Shown: positions 1-10,127, counted from the first letter of the stretch. The stretch: DNA of 64,000 bases from Bacteroidaceae bacterium (GCA_024398515.1 JAKSIZ010000002.1:87333-151332); one strand, 5' to 3'. The notes: a model not told the origin generated them from the letters alone. Numbers and translations are program-made.

Positions 1-2
1 AC

Positions 3-245
3 GCTACGCCGTACATTAAGGTGAGCGACAGTCAGGGCAAACTTGTTGACGGACCAAAGGAAATAGGGCTCAGTTTTGGTGTTGGTGTGCCTATCATCAA
101 CACATGGAACAACCGTTCCCTTCTCAATCTCTCGGCTCAATGGGTGCGTAGTTCGGCTTCAAACCTCATTACCGAGAACTATTGGCGCATCAATGTTGGC
201 ATAACTTTCAACGAGCGTTGGTTCGCAAAATGGAAGTTTGAGTAA
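3..245 (+). CDS. C-terminal end of an outer-membrane protein (5' truncated by window)
   Basis: The reading frame is open from the first bases of the window and ends at the TAA at 243-245, so only the C-terminal ~80 residues are present and the true start lies upstream. The visible part alternates hydrophobic and polar residues with many aromatic positions and ends in Phe-Glu, which is typical of the last strands of a Bacteroidetes outer-membrane beta-barrel. It precedes lptC and a CorC-like gene, an order I recall from other Bacteroidales where an outer-membrane protein of unknown role lies upstream of lptC. Specific function cannot be assigned from this fragment. Confidence 0.6.
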   Translation, partial: ATPYIKVSDSQGKLVDGPKEIGLSFGVGVPIINTWNNRSLLNLSAQWVRSSASNLITENYWRINVGITFNERWFAKWKFE

Positions 246-302
246 TCTTTTTCGGGCTTACACCTTATTTATATATATAGTCGGAATATCGGAAACGGAA
301 CC

Positions 303-1022
303 TTGAAACGCTTGTTTTTTTCAATCATCATTGCTGCTTTCCTCATTGGTTGCAACGAGGGGAAGGAACATACTGCGCCTGCAATAAACGATAAAGACTC
401 CGTTGCAACGATGATAAGTTATGGAGTCAATACGCTTATTTCCGATTCGGGAGTGATGAAATACCGCATTGTGGCTGAATCCTGGGAGGTGAACGAGGTG
501 ACAAATCCGCCAAAATGGACGTTTATCAAAGGCATTTTCTTCCAACAGTTCGACAAAGACTTCCATATTGCCGCCACGATAAGTGCCGATACAGCATGGT
601 TTTACAACACTTTGCAGTTGTGGGAACTGCGTGGTAGGGTAGAGATGAGAAACGTGAACGGCACCCTTTTCAACAGCGAAGAACTCTTCTGGGACCAGAG
701 GATGCACGAATTATACTCGCACAAATATTCCCGACTCTTCACTCCCGAGCGTCAACTTGAGGGTTCAGAGTTCCGAAGTGACGAGTATATGACCAAATAT
801 TATGTGAATAACTCCATCGGAGCGTTCCCTACAAACGACGTAATGGAGGAAGAACCTGCGCCTCCTCCTTCGCCAGCAGCAGCCAACGACTCTGCCGTAG
901 TGGTGAACGAAGACCCTAAACCTCACCCTGCACCATTAGCCAGAAGGAAGCACGTGATAGACCAATCGTCGATAAATCGTGCAAAGGAAGACATAAATGC
1001 ACGCAGACAAACAATAAACTGA
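303..1022 (+). CDS. lptC: LptC-like LPS export lipoprotein
   Basis: A 239-residue protein starting at TTG. The N-terminus is a lipoprotein signal (hydrophobic stretch ending FLIGC, Cys17). The central region, about residues 45-170, resembles the LptC/YrbK periplasmic domain (a run of beta-strands including AESWEV and WELRGRVEMRN) that passes lipopolysaccharide from the LptBFG extractor to the LptA bridge. The last ~60 residues are Pro/Ala-rich and then basic, an extension beyond the domain. The next gene starts 4 bp after its stop, so the two are very likely co-transcribed. The TTG start is chosen because it is directly before the signal peptide and no in-frame ATG would preserve it. Confidence 0.75.
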   Translation: MKRLFFSIIIAAFLIGCNEGKEHTAPAINDKDSVATMISYGVNTLISDSGVMKYRIVAESWEVNEVTNPPKWTFIKGIFFQQFDKDFHIAATISADTAWFYNTLQLWELRGRVEMRNVNGTLFNSEELFWDQRMHELYSHKYSRLFTPERQLEGSEFRSDEYMTKYYVNNSIGAFPTNDVMEEEPAPPPSPAAANDSAVVVNEDPKPHPAPLARRKHVIDQSSINRAKEDINARRQTIN

Positions 1023-1026
1023 TGCG

Positions 1027-2349
1027 ATGATATCACTGATAATAGGCGTTGTGGTGACGCTAATGTTCTCGGCTTTCTTCTCAGGAATGGAGATTGCGTT
1101 CGTCTCAAGCAACAAGATGCTTGCCGAGATGGAGCGTGAAGAGAAGAACGGATTGCCGCAGAAGTGCCTTCACCGCTTCTATGTAAACTCAAACAATTTC
1201 ATTTCAACTATGCTCGTAGGCAACAATATCTCGCTTGTTGTCTATGGTATATTCATTGCGAAACTCTTTGACACCACCATCTTTTCAGGCATGCCGACGG
1301 GTTTCACGGTGCCTGCCGACACCATACTCAGCACATGTGTTGTGCTTGTGACAGGCGAATTCCTGCCCAAGACGCTCTTCAAGATTAACCCGAACAAGAC
1401 ATTGACCACCTTTGCAGTGCCCACATACCTGTTGTATGTGGTGCTTTTCCCTGTGTCGCGCTTCGCTACAGCATTGTCGCATGGACTGCTGAGACTCTTC
1501 GGAGTGAAGGTTGACAAGGACAAAGACAAGCTTCAGTTTTCGCGTATAGACCTTGATCATTTGGTGCAATCGTCGATTGACAATGCCCGAAACGACGACG
1601 AGATAACCGACGAAGTAAGGATATTCCAGAACGCATTGGACTTCTCCGACACGAAAGTCCGCGACTGCATGATACCTCGGACAGAGATTGTGGCGGTCGA
1701 TGTGAACTGCCGGATGTCGGAACTCCTCGATATGTTTGTCGAGAGTGGAAAGTCAAAACTCATCGTTTTCGAGGATGACATTGACCATATCCTCGGCTAT
1801 GTACACTCGTCGGAAATGTTTCGCATAGCCCAACGCAACAGCACAAGTGGCGTGAAGTCAGACTATAGACAAGCCACATTGAAGTCGATGATAGGCAGCA
1901 TCAACATTATCGATATGCCGATAGCGCCCGAGATAATGGCTGCGAGGAAGCTTATGCACACGTTCATGCAGGAGAAGAAGACACTCGGAGTAGTGGTCGA
2001 TGAGTTCGGAGGAACGAGTGGAATCGTGGCACTCGAAGACTTGGTGGAGGAGATATTCGGCGACATAGAAGACGAACACGACACTGAAACCGAATTTGCG
2101 CAGTGCATAGGCGAAGGCGAATACATGCTTTCGGCACGCATGGAAATATCGAAAGTCAATGAGCGTTTTGAACTCGATTTGCCTGAGAGCGACGATTACA
2201 TCACCGTTGGTGGACTGATACTCCACGAGGCTGGACGCTTCCCGAAGCTCAACGAGACGGTTGACATAGGCAAGTTCCGCTTCAAGATTCTACGCAAGAC
2301 AGCGACCAAGCTTGAGATTGTCAAGCTTGTGATTAACGGCAAACACTGA
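1027..2349 (+). CDS. CorC/HlyC-family transporter with CBS domains (GldE-like)
   Basis: A 440-residue membrane protein. Residues about 1-190 form a CNNM/DUF21-type integral membrane domain with several hydrophobic helices, about 205-330 a CBS pair that begins around the motif DCMIPRTEIVAVD, and about 345-430 a CorC_HlyC C-terminal domain. Family members are linked to Mg2+/Co2+ efflux or tolerance, and the Bacteroidetes gliding protein GldE is a relative. Without other gliding genes here a general ion-homeostasis role is the safer inference. It lies 4 bp after lptC. Confidence 0.8.
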   Translation: MISLIIGVVVTLMFSAFFSGMEIAFVSSNKMLAEMEREEKNGLPQKCLHRFYVNSNNFISTMLVGNNISLVVYGIFIAKLFDTTIFSGMPTGFTVPADTILSTCVVLVTGEFLPKTLFKINPNKTLTTFAVPTYLLYVVLFPVSRFATALSHGLLRLFGVKVDKDKDKLQFSRIDLDHLVQSSIDNARNDDEITDEVRIFQNALDFSDTKVRDCMIPRTEIVAVDVNCRMSELLDMFVESGKSKLIVFEDDIDHILGYVHSSEMFRIAQRNSTSGVKSDYRQATLKSMIGSINIIDMPIAPEIMAARKLMHTFMQEKKTLGVVVDEFGGTSGIVALEDLVEEIFGDIEDEHDTETEFAQCIGEGEYMLSARMEISKVNERFELDLPESDDYITVGGLILHEAGRFPKLNETVDIGKFRFKILRKTATKLEIVKLVINGKH

Positions 2350-2431
2350 CCAATTAATTTCAAACAAACGCATGTGTTATGCGGGACGAACGCTTTCGTT
2401 TCGCATGACGACTGTATGCATCTCTCAGGTT

Positions 2432-2530
2432 GAACGCTTAAGTGGCTCAAACATTGCAGCAATGTTCGAGTCAACATTGTAGCAATGTTCGGACCAACAT
2501 TGCAGCAATGTTTTTCCGACCTTAACGCTC
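2432..2530. repeat. Triple-palindrome element A (class I)
   Basis: This lies in the gap 2350-2673 between the CorC-like gene and cpsB. GAACGCTTAA (2432-2441) is followed by 8 bp, then three palindromes at 2450-2466, 2473-2489 and 2496-2512. Each has the form AACATTG-N3-CAATGTT, separated by 6-bp spacers (CGAGTC, CGGACC), giving an exact 23-bp period. On the right, TTTCCGAC leads to TTAACGCTC (2522-2530), a variant of the inverted flank motif. The remainder of the gap holds only a second GAACGCTT (2388-2395) and the cpsB promoter. Confidence 0.9.
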
Positions 2531-2646
2531 AACCCTTGAAGTGCAACCAAACGATACCCGCAACGCAAACGCTCGACAAAAAAGAAAAATTACGACGCAA
2601 GTGCATTTTTATGGCAAAAAATGTTCCGTGAATAAATTTTATTTAT

Positions 2647-2654
2647 TACCTTTG
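2647..2654 (+). promoter_or_regulatory. Bacteroidetes -7 box for the cpsB operon
   Basis: TACCTTTG matches TAnnTTTG, 19 bp before the cpsB ATG. I see no clear TTTG -33 box at the usual distance. Confidence 0.65.
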
Positions 2655-2673
2655 CAGCAGATTATCGATAATT

Positions 2674-3384
2674 ATGTTTTTTAGGAAAAAGAAAACGTTG
2701 GAGCAGACAGGTTTCTTCGGAAACTTTGTTGACTATCATTGCCACATATTGCCAGGGGTTGATGATGGTGTAGCCGACATGGCTACATCGCTCGAAATCC
2801 TGCGTCGCTACGAGGAACTCGGAGTGAGCACCGTGTGGTTTACGCCTCATGTCATGGAGGATATGCCTAACACAACCGAGGCATTGAAGGCTCGATTTGA
2901 GGAACTTATGGAGGCATACACAAAGGAAGTGAACGACGGCAATCGCCGTGCGCTTGAACTTCACCTCGCAGCAGAGTATATGCTTGACGACGGTTTCGAG
3001 GAAAGACTCGAACGCAAAGACCTCCTTACGCTTGGAACAAGAGACCAAGTGCTTGTCGAGACGAGTTACTATAACCCTCCGATAAACATGGTTGAACGCT
3101 TGAACCGCATCAAGTCAAAGGGCTATTACCCTGTTCTTGCCCATCCTGAACGCTATATGTATATGGACAAGAAGGACTACAAACAGCTCAAGGACATGGG
3201 TATAAGGTTTCAACTCAACCTCGGTTCATTGAGTAATGGGTATGGCAGTCTCGTGAAAAAGAAAGCTTTGAAGATGCTTAAAGACGGATGGTATCAGTAT
3301 CGGGGCACCGATTGTCACCGCATGAGCATGGTAGATTTGATTCTTCAAGCCGAAGCACCAAAGGAATTGCAGACAAACAATTAA
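2674..3384 (+). CDS. CpsB/CapC-type PHP protein tyrosine phosphatase
   Basis: A 236-residue protein of the PHP metal-dependent phosphatase type that dephosphorylates the tyrosine kinase of capsule/exopolysaccharide export. Metal-binding motifs are visible in order: HCH at residues 22-24 followed by PGVDDG, then FTPH, AEY, LAHPERY and the C-terminal GTDCHR. It heads an operon with a Wza-like export lipoprotein (17 bp after its stop) and a Wzc-like kinase, the expected partner set. Length is normal for the family. I am confident of the family; regulation of capsule length is inferred from relatives. Confidence 0.88.
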   Translation: MFFRKKKTLEQTGFFGNFVDYHCHILPGVDDGVADMATSLEILRRYEELGVSTVWFTPHVMEDMPNTTEALKARFEELMEAYTKEVNDGNRRALELHLAAEYMLDDGFEERLERKDLLTLGTRDQVLVETSYYNPPINMVERLNRIKSKGYYPVLAHPERYMYMDKKDYKQLKDMGIRFQLNLGSLSNGYGSLVKKKALKMLKDGWYQYRGTDCHRMSMVDLILQAEAPKELQTNN

Positions 3385-3400
3385 CATAAAAATAGTAGAA

Positions 3401-4195
3401 ATGAAGAAGACTTTTATTGGAATTGCAGGCGTATTGACGTGCTTGATACTGATGGCGACGTCGTGCAGCTCGCACAAGCAGGTGGCTTATTTCCAAGACA
3501 CCGACACATTTAACATCGTGACGACGCATGCCGCATCGCCTATCACAATACAGAGTGGCGATAAACTCTATGTGCAGGTAAAGGCACAGGGAAGCGACGT
3601 AATCAACAACATGTTCTCCATGGTGGGTGGAACAGGTTACTCTAACGTGACAACAGTGCAGAATTCACCGTATGCTTACACCGTTAATCCTAATGGTGAC
3701 ATCGACTTTCCTGTAATAGGTACGGTACATGTAGCGGGCTTGACACGCTCACAAGCGGAGGAAACGATAAAGAATAACATTATTAGTAGCGGACAAGCAC
3801 GCTCGGTTACAGTCAACGTAACGTTCACCAACCTTGAAGTAAGCGTACTCGGCGAAGTAACAAGCCCAGGAAGATTTGTCATTGACCGTGACGAATTGAC
3901 CATCCTTGACGCTCTCTCAATGGCACGCGACCTCACAATCTATGGTAAACGTGAGAACGTAAAGGTGCTCAGAGTAGAAAACGGACACCAACATGTATAT
4001 AAGGTAAACCTCTGCGATGCGAAGTCGCTGATGAGTTCACCGGTATATTATCTGAAGCAAAACGACATAGTTTATGTTGAACCAAACAAGGTTAAGTCGC
4101 AAAATTCCGAAATCGGTAGCATGACAACACTGTGGTTCAGTGCAACAAGTATCGTAGTTTCAATCGCATCATTGCTCGCTAACATCTTAAAGTAA
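3401..4195 (+). CDS. Wza-like polysaccharide export lipoprotein
   Basis: A 264-residue lipoprotein (lipobox ATSC, Cys22) followed by KQVAYFQD, a sequence characteristic of Bacteroidetes capsule/EPS export proteins. Residues about 45-135 fit the Poly_export domain and about 140-215 a SLBB-like domain (NLEVSVLGEVTSPGRF). A hydrophobic C-terminal segment, about residues 240-263, probably forms the outer-membrane-spanning helix. It forms the outer-membrane channel for polysaccharide together with the Wzc-like protein encoded 6 bp downstream. Confidence 0.88.
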   Translation: MKKTFIGIAGVLTCLILMATSCSSHKQVAYFQDTDTFNIVTTHAASPITIQSGDKLYVQVKAQGSDVINNMFSMVGGTGYSNVTTVQNSPYAYTVNPNGDIDFPVIGTVHVAGLTRSQAEETIKNNIISSGQARSVTVNVTFTNLEVSVLGEVTSPGRFVIDRDELTILDALSMARDLTIYGKRENVKVLRVENGHQHVYKVNLCDAKSLMSSPVYYLKQNDIVYVEPNKVKSQNSEIGSMTTLWFSATSIVVSIASLLANILK

Positions 4196-4201
4196 TACAT
4201 C

Positions 4202-6673
4202 ATGGCACTTCAACAAACGCAAAATAACACTACCCTTGCACCGCAGAACAAGGGAAACGAAGATTTCCTTCGCATAAAAGAAATGCTTTATATCTGCTTG
4301 GCTAAATGGTATTGGTTTGTATTCTCAGTGCTCGCAACACTCGTGATAGCCTATATATATATAGGAAAGAAACAGCCAGTTTATACAAGAACAGCACAGG
4401 TAGAGATAAAAGACGACAAGGCTGGAAAGAGTGTAAGCAACAGAGCATCGGGTATTACAGATATCGGTCTGTTCAATACAACATCAACAGTTGACAACGA
4501 AAAGTACGTGTTCCAGTCGCCTGACCTTATGTATGAGGTTGTAGATAGGCTTAAACTTCAGGACAATTATGCCTTGAAAGGACGATTGCGTACAGCTACT
4601 TTGTACGGAGAGCAACTTCCTGTAGAGGTGAAATTAGGAGGAGTTGAACCCGAAGATTACGTATCTTTCACTATGGAAATAGATGGAGATAAACTTACGT
4701 TGTCGAACCTTCGCAGGAATAAAGAACAGTATGATGGTTCTGTCAAGGCACAACTGAACAAGACTGTAAGGACTTCTGTAGGTACGGTTTTTGTTAAGCA
4801 ACTGAAGTTTTCGGAAGGAAAGCAGACCATTCACTATACACATTCAAAGAAATCAAGCACTACGAATGGTTACATGGCGGCTGTTGGCGTGGCAATAGCA
4901 GACAAGATGGCAGAGATTCTTACGCTGACAATTAGCGACGTTTCGCCTAAACGTGCCGAGGATGTGCTTAATACTTTGATTCAAGTTTATAACGAACGTT
5001 GGGTACAAGACAAGAACCAAGTGACGGTTGCAACTACAAAATTCATTCGCGATCGTCTTGGTATGCTTGAGAATGACCTTTCGGGAGTTGATGAATCAAT
5101 CTCTGAATTCAAGAGCCAGAACATGGTGCCTGACGTAGAGAAGGCTGCTCAGATGTATATGGAAAAGGGTGAAGAGAGCAAGGATAAGGTAGTAGAACTC
5201 TCTGGACAACTTGAAATGGGCAAGTACATGAGGAGTTTTGTTGCGTCTTCAGGCAAGGGTGTCATCATTCCATCTGGTTCTGGTTTGACATCTTCAGCAC
5301 TCGAAAAGCAAATAGATGCTTATAACGACCTTGTATTGAAACGTCAGAGTTTGATTGACAACAGTAGTGAGAAGAACTCTTTGTTGCCTGGACTTGACGA
5401 ACAGATAAAGAATCTCCGTCAGGCTATATTGAAGAGTCTCGACAATCAGAACATTGCATTGCAGACACAAATAGGCAATCTTGAGGCTGCAACTTCGAAG
5501 AAAATGGAGCAGGTTCAGTCTAATCCAAAGCAGGCAAAAGAACTTCTTTCTGTTGAACGTCAGCAGGCTGTAAAGCAGAGTTTGTATATGTTCCTCCTCC
5601 AGAAGCTTGAGGAAAATGAACTTTCACAGGCATTCACGGCTTACAACACACGTATTGTAATGCTGCCATACGGTAGTTTGCTGCCAACTTCACCAAAGAA
5701 AATGCAGATTTACCTGATTGCACTCATCCTTGGTTTGCTGATACCATTTGCTATTATTTACTTGAAGCGAATGATGACAACCACTCTCCAGACGCGTAAA
5801 GAACTGCAAGAAGTTGTCACCATGCCGTTCCTTGGTGAAATTCCAGAGGTACCAAACGACGAACGCAAGTGGCGTTGGCCATGGCAGTCGAAGCTTACGA
5901 AGACGGAACTTGTCGTTGTTAAGCATGGTAAACGTGACGTTATCAACGAAGCATTCCGCGTGCTCAGAACCAATATGGAGTTTATCAATGCAGATGCAGC
6001 AAACAAGGTCATGGCTATTACATCGTATAATGTTAACTCAGGTAAGACTTTCCTTGCAGTCAACTTAGGCTTAACTTTCTCATTGAAGAAGAAAAAGGTA
6101 CTCCTTATTGACTGTGACTTGCGTAAGGCATCAAGTTCAAAGTATGTGAACAATCCGGCACAAGGTCTTTCAGATTACCTCGCAGGACAAGTGGGCAATT
6201 ACCATGATGTAATCGTAAGTTATCCTGACAACAACTATCTTGATGTGCTCCCTGTAGGTAAGATTCCACCTAACCCAACCGAACTTCTCACAGAAGAACG
6301 CTTCAAGCAACTCATTGACAGCGTTCGTGGAGAGTATGATGTGATACTCATCGACTGTCCTCCTGTAGAAATTCTTGCCGATACTCAGGTTATCGCACAG
6401 CATGTTGATGCGAACTGTTTCGTTGTTCGTGCAAGACTTATGGAGCGTGCGTTGCTGCCAGAACTCGAACAACTCTACAAAGAGAACAAACTCAAGAACA
6501 TGGGAGTTATCCTCAACGGTACGATTGGAGCCGATGGACGCTATGGATATGGACATCGTTATGGCTATGGATATGGCTACAGCTATGGTTACCGTTATGG
6601 TTATCACTATGGTTACGGAGGAAAGGAAAGTGGCGCAAGCAAGAAACTTGGCTTGAAATTCTTCTCCTTCTAA
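4202..6673 (+). CDS. Wzc-like polysaccharide co-polymerase/BY-family tyrosine kinase
   Basis: An 823-residue inner-membrane protein. It has a Wzz domain with a first membrane helix near residues 36-56, a long coiled-coil periplasmic region (about 250-480), a second helix near 503-524, and a cytoplasmic BY-kinase domain. Walker A is at about 605-617 (TSYNVNSGKTF), Walker A' about 633 (VLLIDCDLRK) and Walker B about 713 (VILIDCPP). The tail, about 780-807, is an alternating Tyr-Gly run with about a dozen tyrosines, the expected autophosphorylation cluster. The P-loop has Val-Asn where relatives usually have Pro-Gly, but the catalytic Lys-Thr is kept. It is the probable substrate of the phosphatase encoded first in this operon. 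A terminator follows. Confidence 0.9.
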   Translation: MALQQTQNNTTLAPQNKGNEDFLRIKEMLYICLAKWYWFVFSVLATLVIAYIYIGKKQPVYTRTAQVEIKDDKAGKSVSNRASGITDIGLFNTTSTVDNEKYVFQSPDLMYEVVDRLKLQDNYALKGRLRTATLYGEQLPVEVKLGGVEPEDYVSFTMEIDGDKLTLSNLRRNKEQYDGSVKAQLNKTVRTSVGTVFVKQLKFSEGKQTIHYTHSKKSSTTNGYMAAVGVAIADKMAEILTLTISDVSPKRAEDVLNTLIQVYNERWVQDKNQVTVATTKFIRDRLGMLENDLSGVDESISEFKSQNMVPDVEKAAQMYMEKGEESKDKVVELSGQLEMGKYMRSFVASSGKGVIIPSGSGLTSSALEKQIDAYNDLVLKRQSLIDNSSEKNSLLPGLDEQIKNLRQAILKSLDNQNIALQTQIGNLEAATSKKMEQVQSNPKQAKELLSVERQQAVKQSLYMFLLQKLEENELSQAFTAYNTRIVMLPYGSLLPTSPKKMQIYLIALILGLLIPFAIIYLKRMMTTTLQTRKELQEVVTMPFLGEIPEVPNDERKWRWPWQSKLTKTELVVVKHGKRDVINEAFRVLRTNMEFINADAANKVMAITSYNVNSGKTFLAVNLGLTFSLKKKKVLLIDCDLRKASSSKYVNNPAQGLSDYLAGQVGNYHDVIVSYPDNNYLDVLPVGKIPPNPTELLTEERFKQLIDSVRGEYDVILIDCPPVEILADTQVIAQHVDANCFVVRARLMERALLPELEQLYKENKLKNMGVILNGTIGADGRYGYGHRYGYGYGYSYGYRYGYHYGYGGKESGASKKLGLKFFSF

Positions 6674-6686
6674 AGCTGATTACACA

Positions 6687-6730
6687 AAAGGTCATCTTGA
6701 GACTTAGAGCTTAGGATGACCTATTTTTTA
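6687..6730 (+). terminator. Rho-independent terminator after the capsule export operon
   Basis: The stem AGGTCATC (6689-6696) pairs with GATGACCT (6715-6722), preceded by an A-run and followed by a T-run (6724-6729). Confidence 0.8.
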
Positions 6731-6775
6731 TAAGAACTAACAGAACTATTACTTAACAAACAAATTACTTTGATT

Positions 6776-8593
6776 ATGAAATATCCAAAGATTGGTATTC
6801 GCCCTGTTATCGACGGACGTCAGGGTGGTATTCGTGAAGGGCTTGAAGAAAAGACAATGAGCCTTGCAAAAGCAGTAAAAGAACTTATTGAGAGCAACCT
6901 CAAGAATGGCGATGGCTCAAAGGTTGAGTGCGTGATTGCCGACACAACAATAGGACGCGTGGCTGAAAGTGCAGCATGTGCCGAGAAATTTGAACGTGAA
7001 GGTGTTGGTTCATCAATAACAGTTACATCATGCTGGTGCTATGGCTCTGAAACAATGGACATGAATCCATACTATCCAAAGGCTGTTTGGGGATTCAACG
7101 GAACAGAACGTCCAGGCGCTGTTTATCTTGCAGCTGTCTTGGCAGCACACAATCAGAAGGGACTTCCTGCATTTGGCATTTATGGACACGACGTTCAGGA
7201 TTTGAACGACAATACTATACCTGAGGATGTTTGTGAGAAGATTCTTCGCTTTGCACGTGCCGCTCAGGCTGTGGCAACTATGCGTGGCAAGAGTTATCTC
7301 TCTATGGGAAATACGTGTATGGGTATTGCTGGCTCAATCGTAAATGCCGACTTCTTGCAGAATTATCTTGGTATGCGTACAGAATATGTTGACCTTGTTG
7401 AGATTCTTCGCCGTGTTGATTTCGAGATTTACGACCACGAGGAGTTCAAGAAAGCAATGGAATGGGTTGACAAATACTGCAAACCACAGGAAGGACACGA
7501 CTATAACGAGGACCGCGAACTCTTTCCTGGAGTGCCAATGACAACGTTCAACGGCAAGGGCAAAGGCAAGAATCGTGAAGAAAAAGATGCCGACTGGGAG
7601 TTCACTGTAAAGAATATGATGATCATCCGCGACCTGATGGAAGGTAATCCGCGACTTCTTGAAATGGGATACAAGGAGGAAGCTCTCGGTCACAATGCCA
7701 TCTGTGCTGGCGTACAAGGACAGCGTCAGTGGACTGACTACAAGCCAAACTTCGACTTCCCTGAGTCTTTGATCTGTACATCTTTTGACTGGAACGGCAT
7801 TCGCGAAGCAAAGATTCTTGCAACGGAAAACGACTTCTGCAACGGTATCTCTATGCTCTTCGGTCATTTGTTGACCAATCGCGGCGTGATGTTCAGCGAT
7901 GTTCGCACTTATTGGAGTCCTGAAGCAGTAGAGCGCGTGACGGGTAAAGCACCTCAAGGTCTTGCTGCTGGTGGCTTCATTCACCTCATCAACTCTGGTG
8001 CCACAACGCTTGATGCAACTGGTGCTATGTCTGATGCTGACGGAAAACCAACCATCAAGGAACCTTGGAACATGACTCAAACTGATGTCGAGGCTTGCTT
8101 GAAGGCAACAAATTGGATGCCTGCCGACCGTGATTACTTCCGTGGCGGTGGCTACTCTGCACACTTCGTAACCCGTGAAGGTATGCCTATGACCATGCTT
8201 CGCCTCAATATGGTGCAAGGTCTTGGCCCTGTTCTTCAGATTGCAGAAGGCTGGACAGCAGAGCTTCCAAAGGAACAGCACGACATTCTCGACAAGCGTA
8301 CCGACCCAACATGGCCAACAACATGGTTCGTTCCACGCACTGACGCTAAGCTCGATGCCTTTAAGGATGTATATAGTGTAATGAACAACTGGGGCGCAAA
8401 CCACGGTGCAATTGCTTACGGACACATTGGTGCTGACCTCATCTCATTGTGTTCAATGCTCAGAATACCTGTTTGTATGCACAATGTTCCTGAGGAAAAG
8501 ATATTCCGTCCTTCGGCTTGGAATGCTTTCGGCATGGATAAGGAAGGCTCCGACTACCGTGCTTGTCAGAATTTTGGTCCTATATATAAATAA
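6776..8593 (+). CDS. fucI: L-fucose isomerase
   Basis: A 605-residue cytoplasmic enzyme converting L-fucose to L-fuculose. The sequence matches FucI throughout: N-terminal [42 protein letters not shown], and the C-terminal metal-binding region around [14 protein letters not shown]. The ATG at 6776 is preferred over an in-frame TTG two codons upstream. Length is slightly above the ~590 of enterobacterial FucI. The fucose permease gene follows after 9 bp, so the pair is an uptake and first-step module. No fuculokinase, aldolase or regulator is nearby; the rest of the pathway, or use of fucose for capsule synthesis, must lie elsewhere. Confidence 0.96.
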   Translation: MKYPKIGIRPVIDGRQGGIREGLEEKTMSLAKAVKELIESNLKNGDGSKVECVIADTTIGRVAESAACAEKFEREGVGSSITVTSCWCYGSETMDMNPYYPKAVWGFNGTERPGAVYLAAVLAAHNQKGLPAFGIYGHDVQDLNDNTIPEDVCEKILRFARAAQAVATMRGKSYLSMGNTCMGIAGSIVNADFLQNYLGMRTEYVDLVEILRRVDFEIYDHEEFKKAMEWVDKYCKPQEGHDYNEDRELFPGVPMTTFNGKGKGKNREEKDADWEFTVKNMMIIRDLMEGNPRLLEMGYKEEALGHNAICAGVQGQRQWTDYKPNFDFPESLICTSFDWNGIREAKILATENDFCNGISMLFGHLLTNRGVMFSDVRTYWSPEAVERVTGKAPQGLAAGGFIHLINSGATTLDATGAMSDADGKPTIKEPWNMTQTDVEACLKATNWMPADRDYFRGGGYSAHFVTREGMPMTMLRLNMVQGLGPVLQIAEGWTAELPKEQHDILDKRTDPTWPTTWFVPRTDAKLDAFKDVYSVMNNWGANHGAIAYGHIGADLISLCSMLRIPVCMHNVPEEKIFRPSAWNAFGMDKEGSDYRACQNFGPIYK

Positions 8594-8602
8594 GGTGTAA
8601 CC

Positions 8603-9955
8603 ATGGCAAAAGTTGTAGAAAAGAAATATATTTTTCCTTTTATACTCATAACAAGTCTGTTTTTGTTATGGGGAATTGCAAACAACATGACTGATACGTT
8701 GCTTGCAGCATTCAAGCGAATCATGAGCATGACCGATGCGCAGACCTCGCTCATACAGTTTGCGTTCTATGGATCATACTTCTGCTTTGCTCTGCCAGCA
8801 GCTTTGTATATCAAAAAGTTCTCATATAAGAGCGGTGTTATACTCGGTTTGATACTCTACGCGGCTGGTGCGATGCTGTTCTATCCGGCATCGCGAATGG
8901 CAAGTTATGGCTTTTATCTTGTTGCGATATACATCCTCGCAGGCGGATGTTCCATTCTTGAAACCACAGCAAACCCTTATATCTTGTCGATGGGCTCGCA
9001 GGAAACAGCCACGCGCAGACTTAATATTGCCCAGGCATTTAACCCTATGGGCAGCATCACGGGCATTATGCTCAGCATGTTCTTCATTCTTGGTGAACTC
9101 AGTTCTGCCTCTGCCGACGACCGTGCAACGATGAGCGAAGAGAAACTTCAGACAATGCAAGCCCATGAACTAAGCGCTGTTACGGGTACATACATGGCTG
9201 TAGGCTTCGTACTCATTGCTGTTCTCGTGTGCATGTTATTGTCAAAGATGCCAAAGGGAGGCGATACTGACCATTCGATACGCCTTAAATCTACGTTCAA
9301 GCGACTGATTGCAAACAAGAAATACTCGTATGGAGTCCTTGCACAGTTCTTCTATGTAGGCGCACAGATAGGCGTATGGTCGTTCACTATCCGCATCGTG
9401 ATGCAGGAAACCAACGTCATTCAGGACATCCAGGCACTGTGTCACAACATCTTCTCGGAGAATATCTTTGGCTATGTTGCCTCTACTGCAGAGCAGACAG
9501 GAGCGTCGCTCTACCTGTTCAGCATCATCTGCTTCACTATCGCACGCTTCGTTTTCACGTGGTTGATGAAGTACATACGTCCTTCAAAACTGCTTGCTGT
9601 GGCTGCTGTGGCTGACATTGTATGCACGATATTCGTCGTTCTCACAGGCGGAAGCGGCTGGCTTCTCGTAGCATTCCTAATAGGAATAAGCTTCTTCATG
9701 AGCCTTATGTTCCCAACGATTTACGGCATTGCACTCGACGGATTAGGCGATGACGCAAAGATCGGAGCCAGTGGTTTGATCATGGCCATCCTTGGTGGAG
9801 CAGTGATAACTCCGCTTCAGGGAATCATCTCCGACGGTTATGGCATCAACATTGCGTATATCGTTCCGCTCATCTGCTTTGTTTTCGTACTCGCATACGC
9901 CGTTTACATCGTAAAAGTCGAAAATAAGACAATGTTTGCGCACACAGAAAAATAA
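8603..9955 (+). CDS. fucP: L-fucose:H+ symporter (MFS)
   Basis: A 450-residue protein with about 12 hydrophobic segments of the FucP branch of the major facilitator superfamily. It contains LFLLWGIANNMTDTLL near the N-terminus, GSYFCFALPAAL in helix 2, and the conserved ETTANPYI and FNPMGSITG motifs in the first half. It imports L-fucose (possibly related sugars) with protons. It lies 9 bp after fucI. The junction carries TATATATAAATAAGGTGTAA (8581-8600), a motif repeated elsewhere in the window. Confidence 0.94.
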   Translation: MAKVVEKKYIFPFILITSLFLLWGIANNMTDTLLAAFKRIMSMTDAQTSLIQFAFYGSYFCFALPAALYIKKFSYKSGVILGLILYAAGAMLFYPASRMASYGFYLVAIYILAGGCSILETTANPYILSMGSQETATRRLNIAQAFNPMGSITGIMLSMFFILGELSSASADDRATMSEEKLQTMQAHELSAVTGTYMAVGFVLIAVLVCMLLSKMPKGGDTDHSIRLKSTFKRLIANKKYSYGVLAQFFYVGAQIGVWSFTIRIVMQETNVIQDIQALCHNIFSENIFGYVASTAEQTGASLYLFSIICFTIARFVFTWLMKYIRPSKLLAVAAVADIVCTIFVVLTGGSGWLLVAFLIGISFFMSLMFPTIYGIALDGLGDDAKIGASGLIMAILGGAVITPLQGIISDGYGINIAYIVPLICFVFVLAYAVYIVKVENKTMFAHTEK

Positions 9956-10067
9956 TTAACATTTTTTAATCATAGGTAAAGTATTGAAATACATAGCATT
10001 GCAAAAAAGTTACATAAAACACTAAAAAAAAGTGTAAAAAAAAGTACAACGTATCAAAAAAATACCT

Positions 10068-10075
10068 TACCTTTG
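10068..10075 (+). promoter_or_regulatory. -7 box for the small lipoprotein gene
   Basis: TACCTTTG matches the Bacteroidetes -7 consensus, 52 bp before the ATG at 10128. No clear TTTG at -33. Confidence 0.6.
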
Positions 10076-10127
10076 CATCGGATTTAATAACGAATTGATT
10101 GTTTTACAAATTTAAAAAAGCAAAAAA

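Noticed and set aside
2450-2512. Triple repeats as a tiny CRISPR array
   Set aside because: Repeats are 17 bp palindromes with 6-bp spacers, far below CRISPR spacer length, always exactly three copies, and no cas genes are present.
7334-8425. 363-residue open frame on the reverse strand across fucI
   Set aside because: It is antisense to a strongly conserved fucI frame, is rich in Cys and His without any motif, and has no promoter; a shadow of codon bias.
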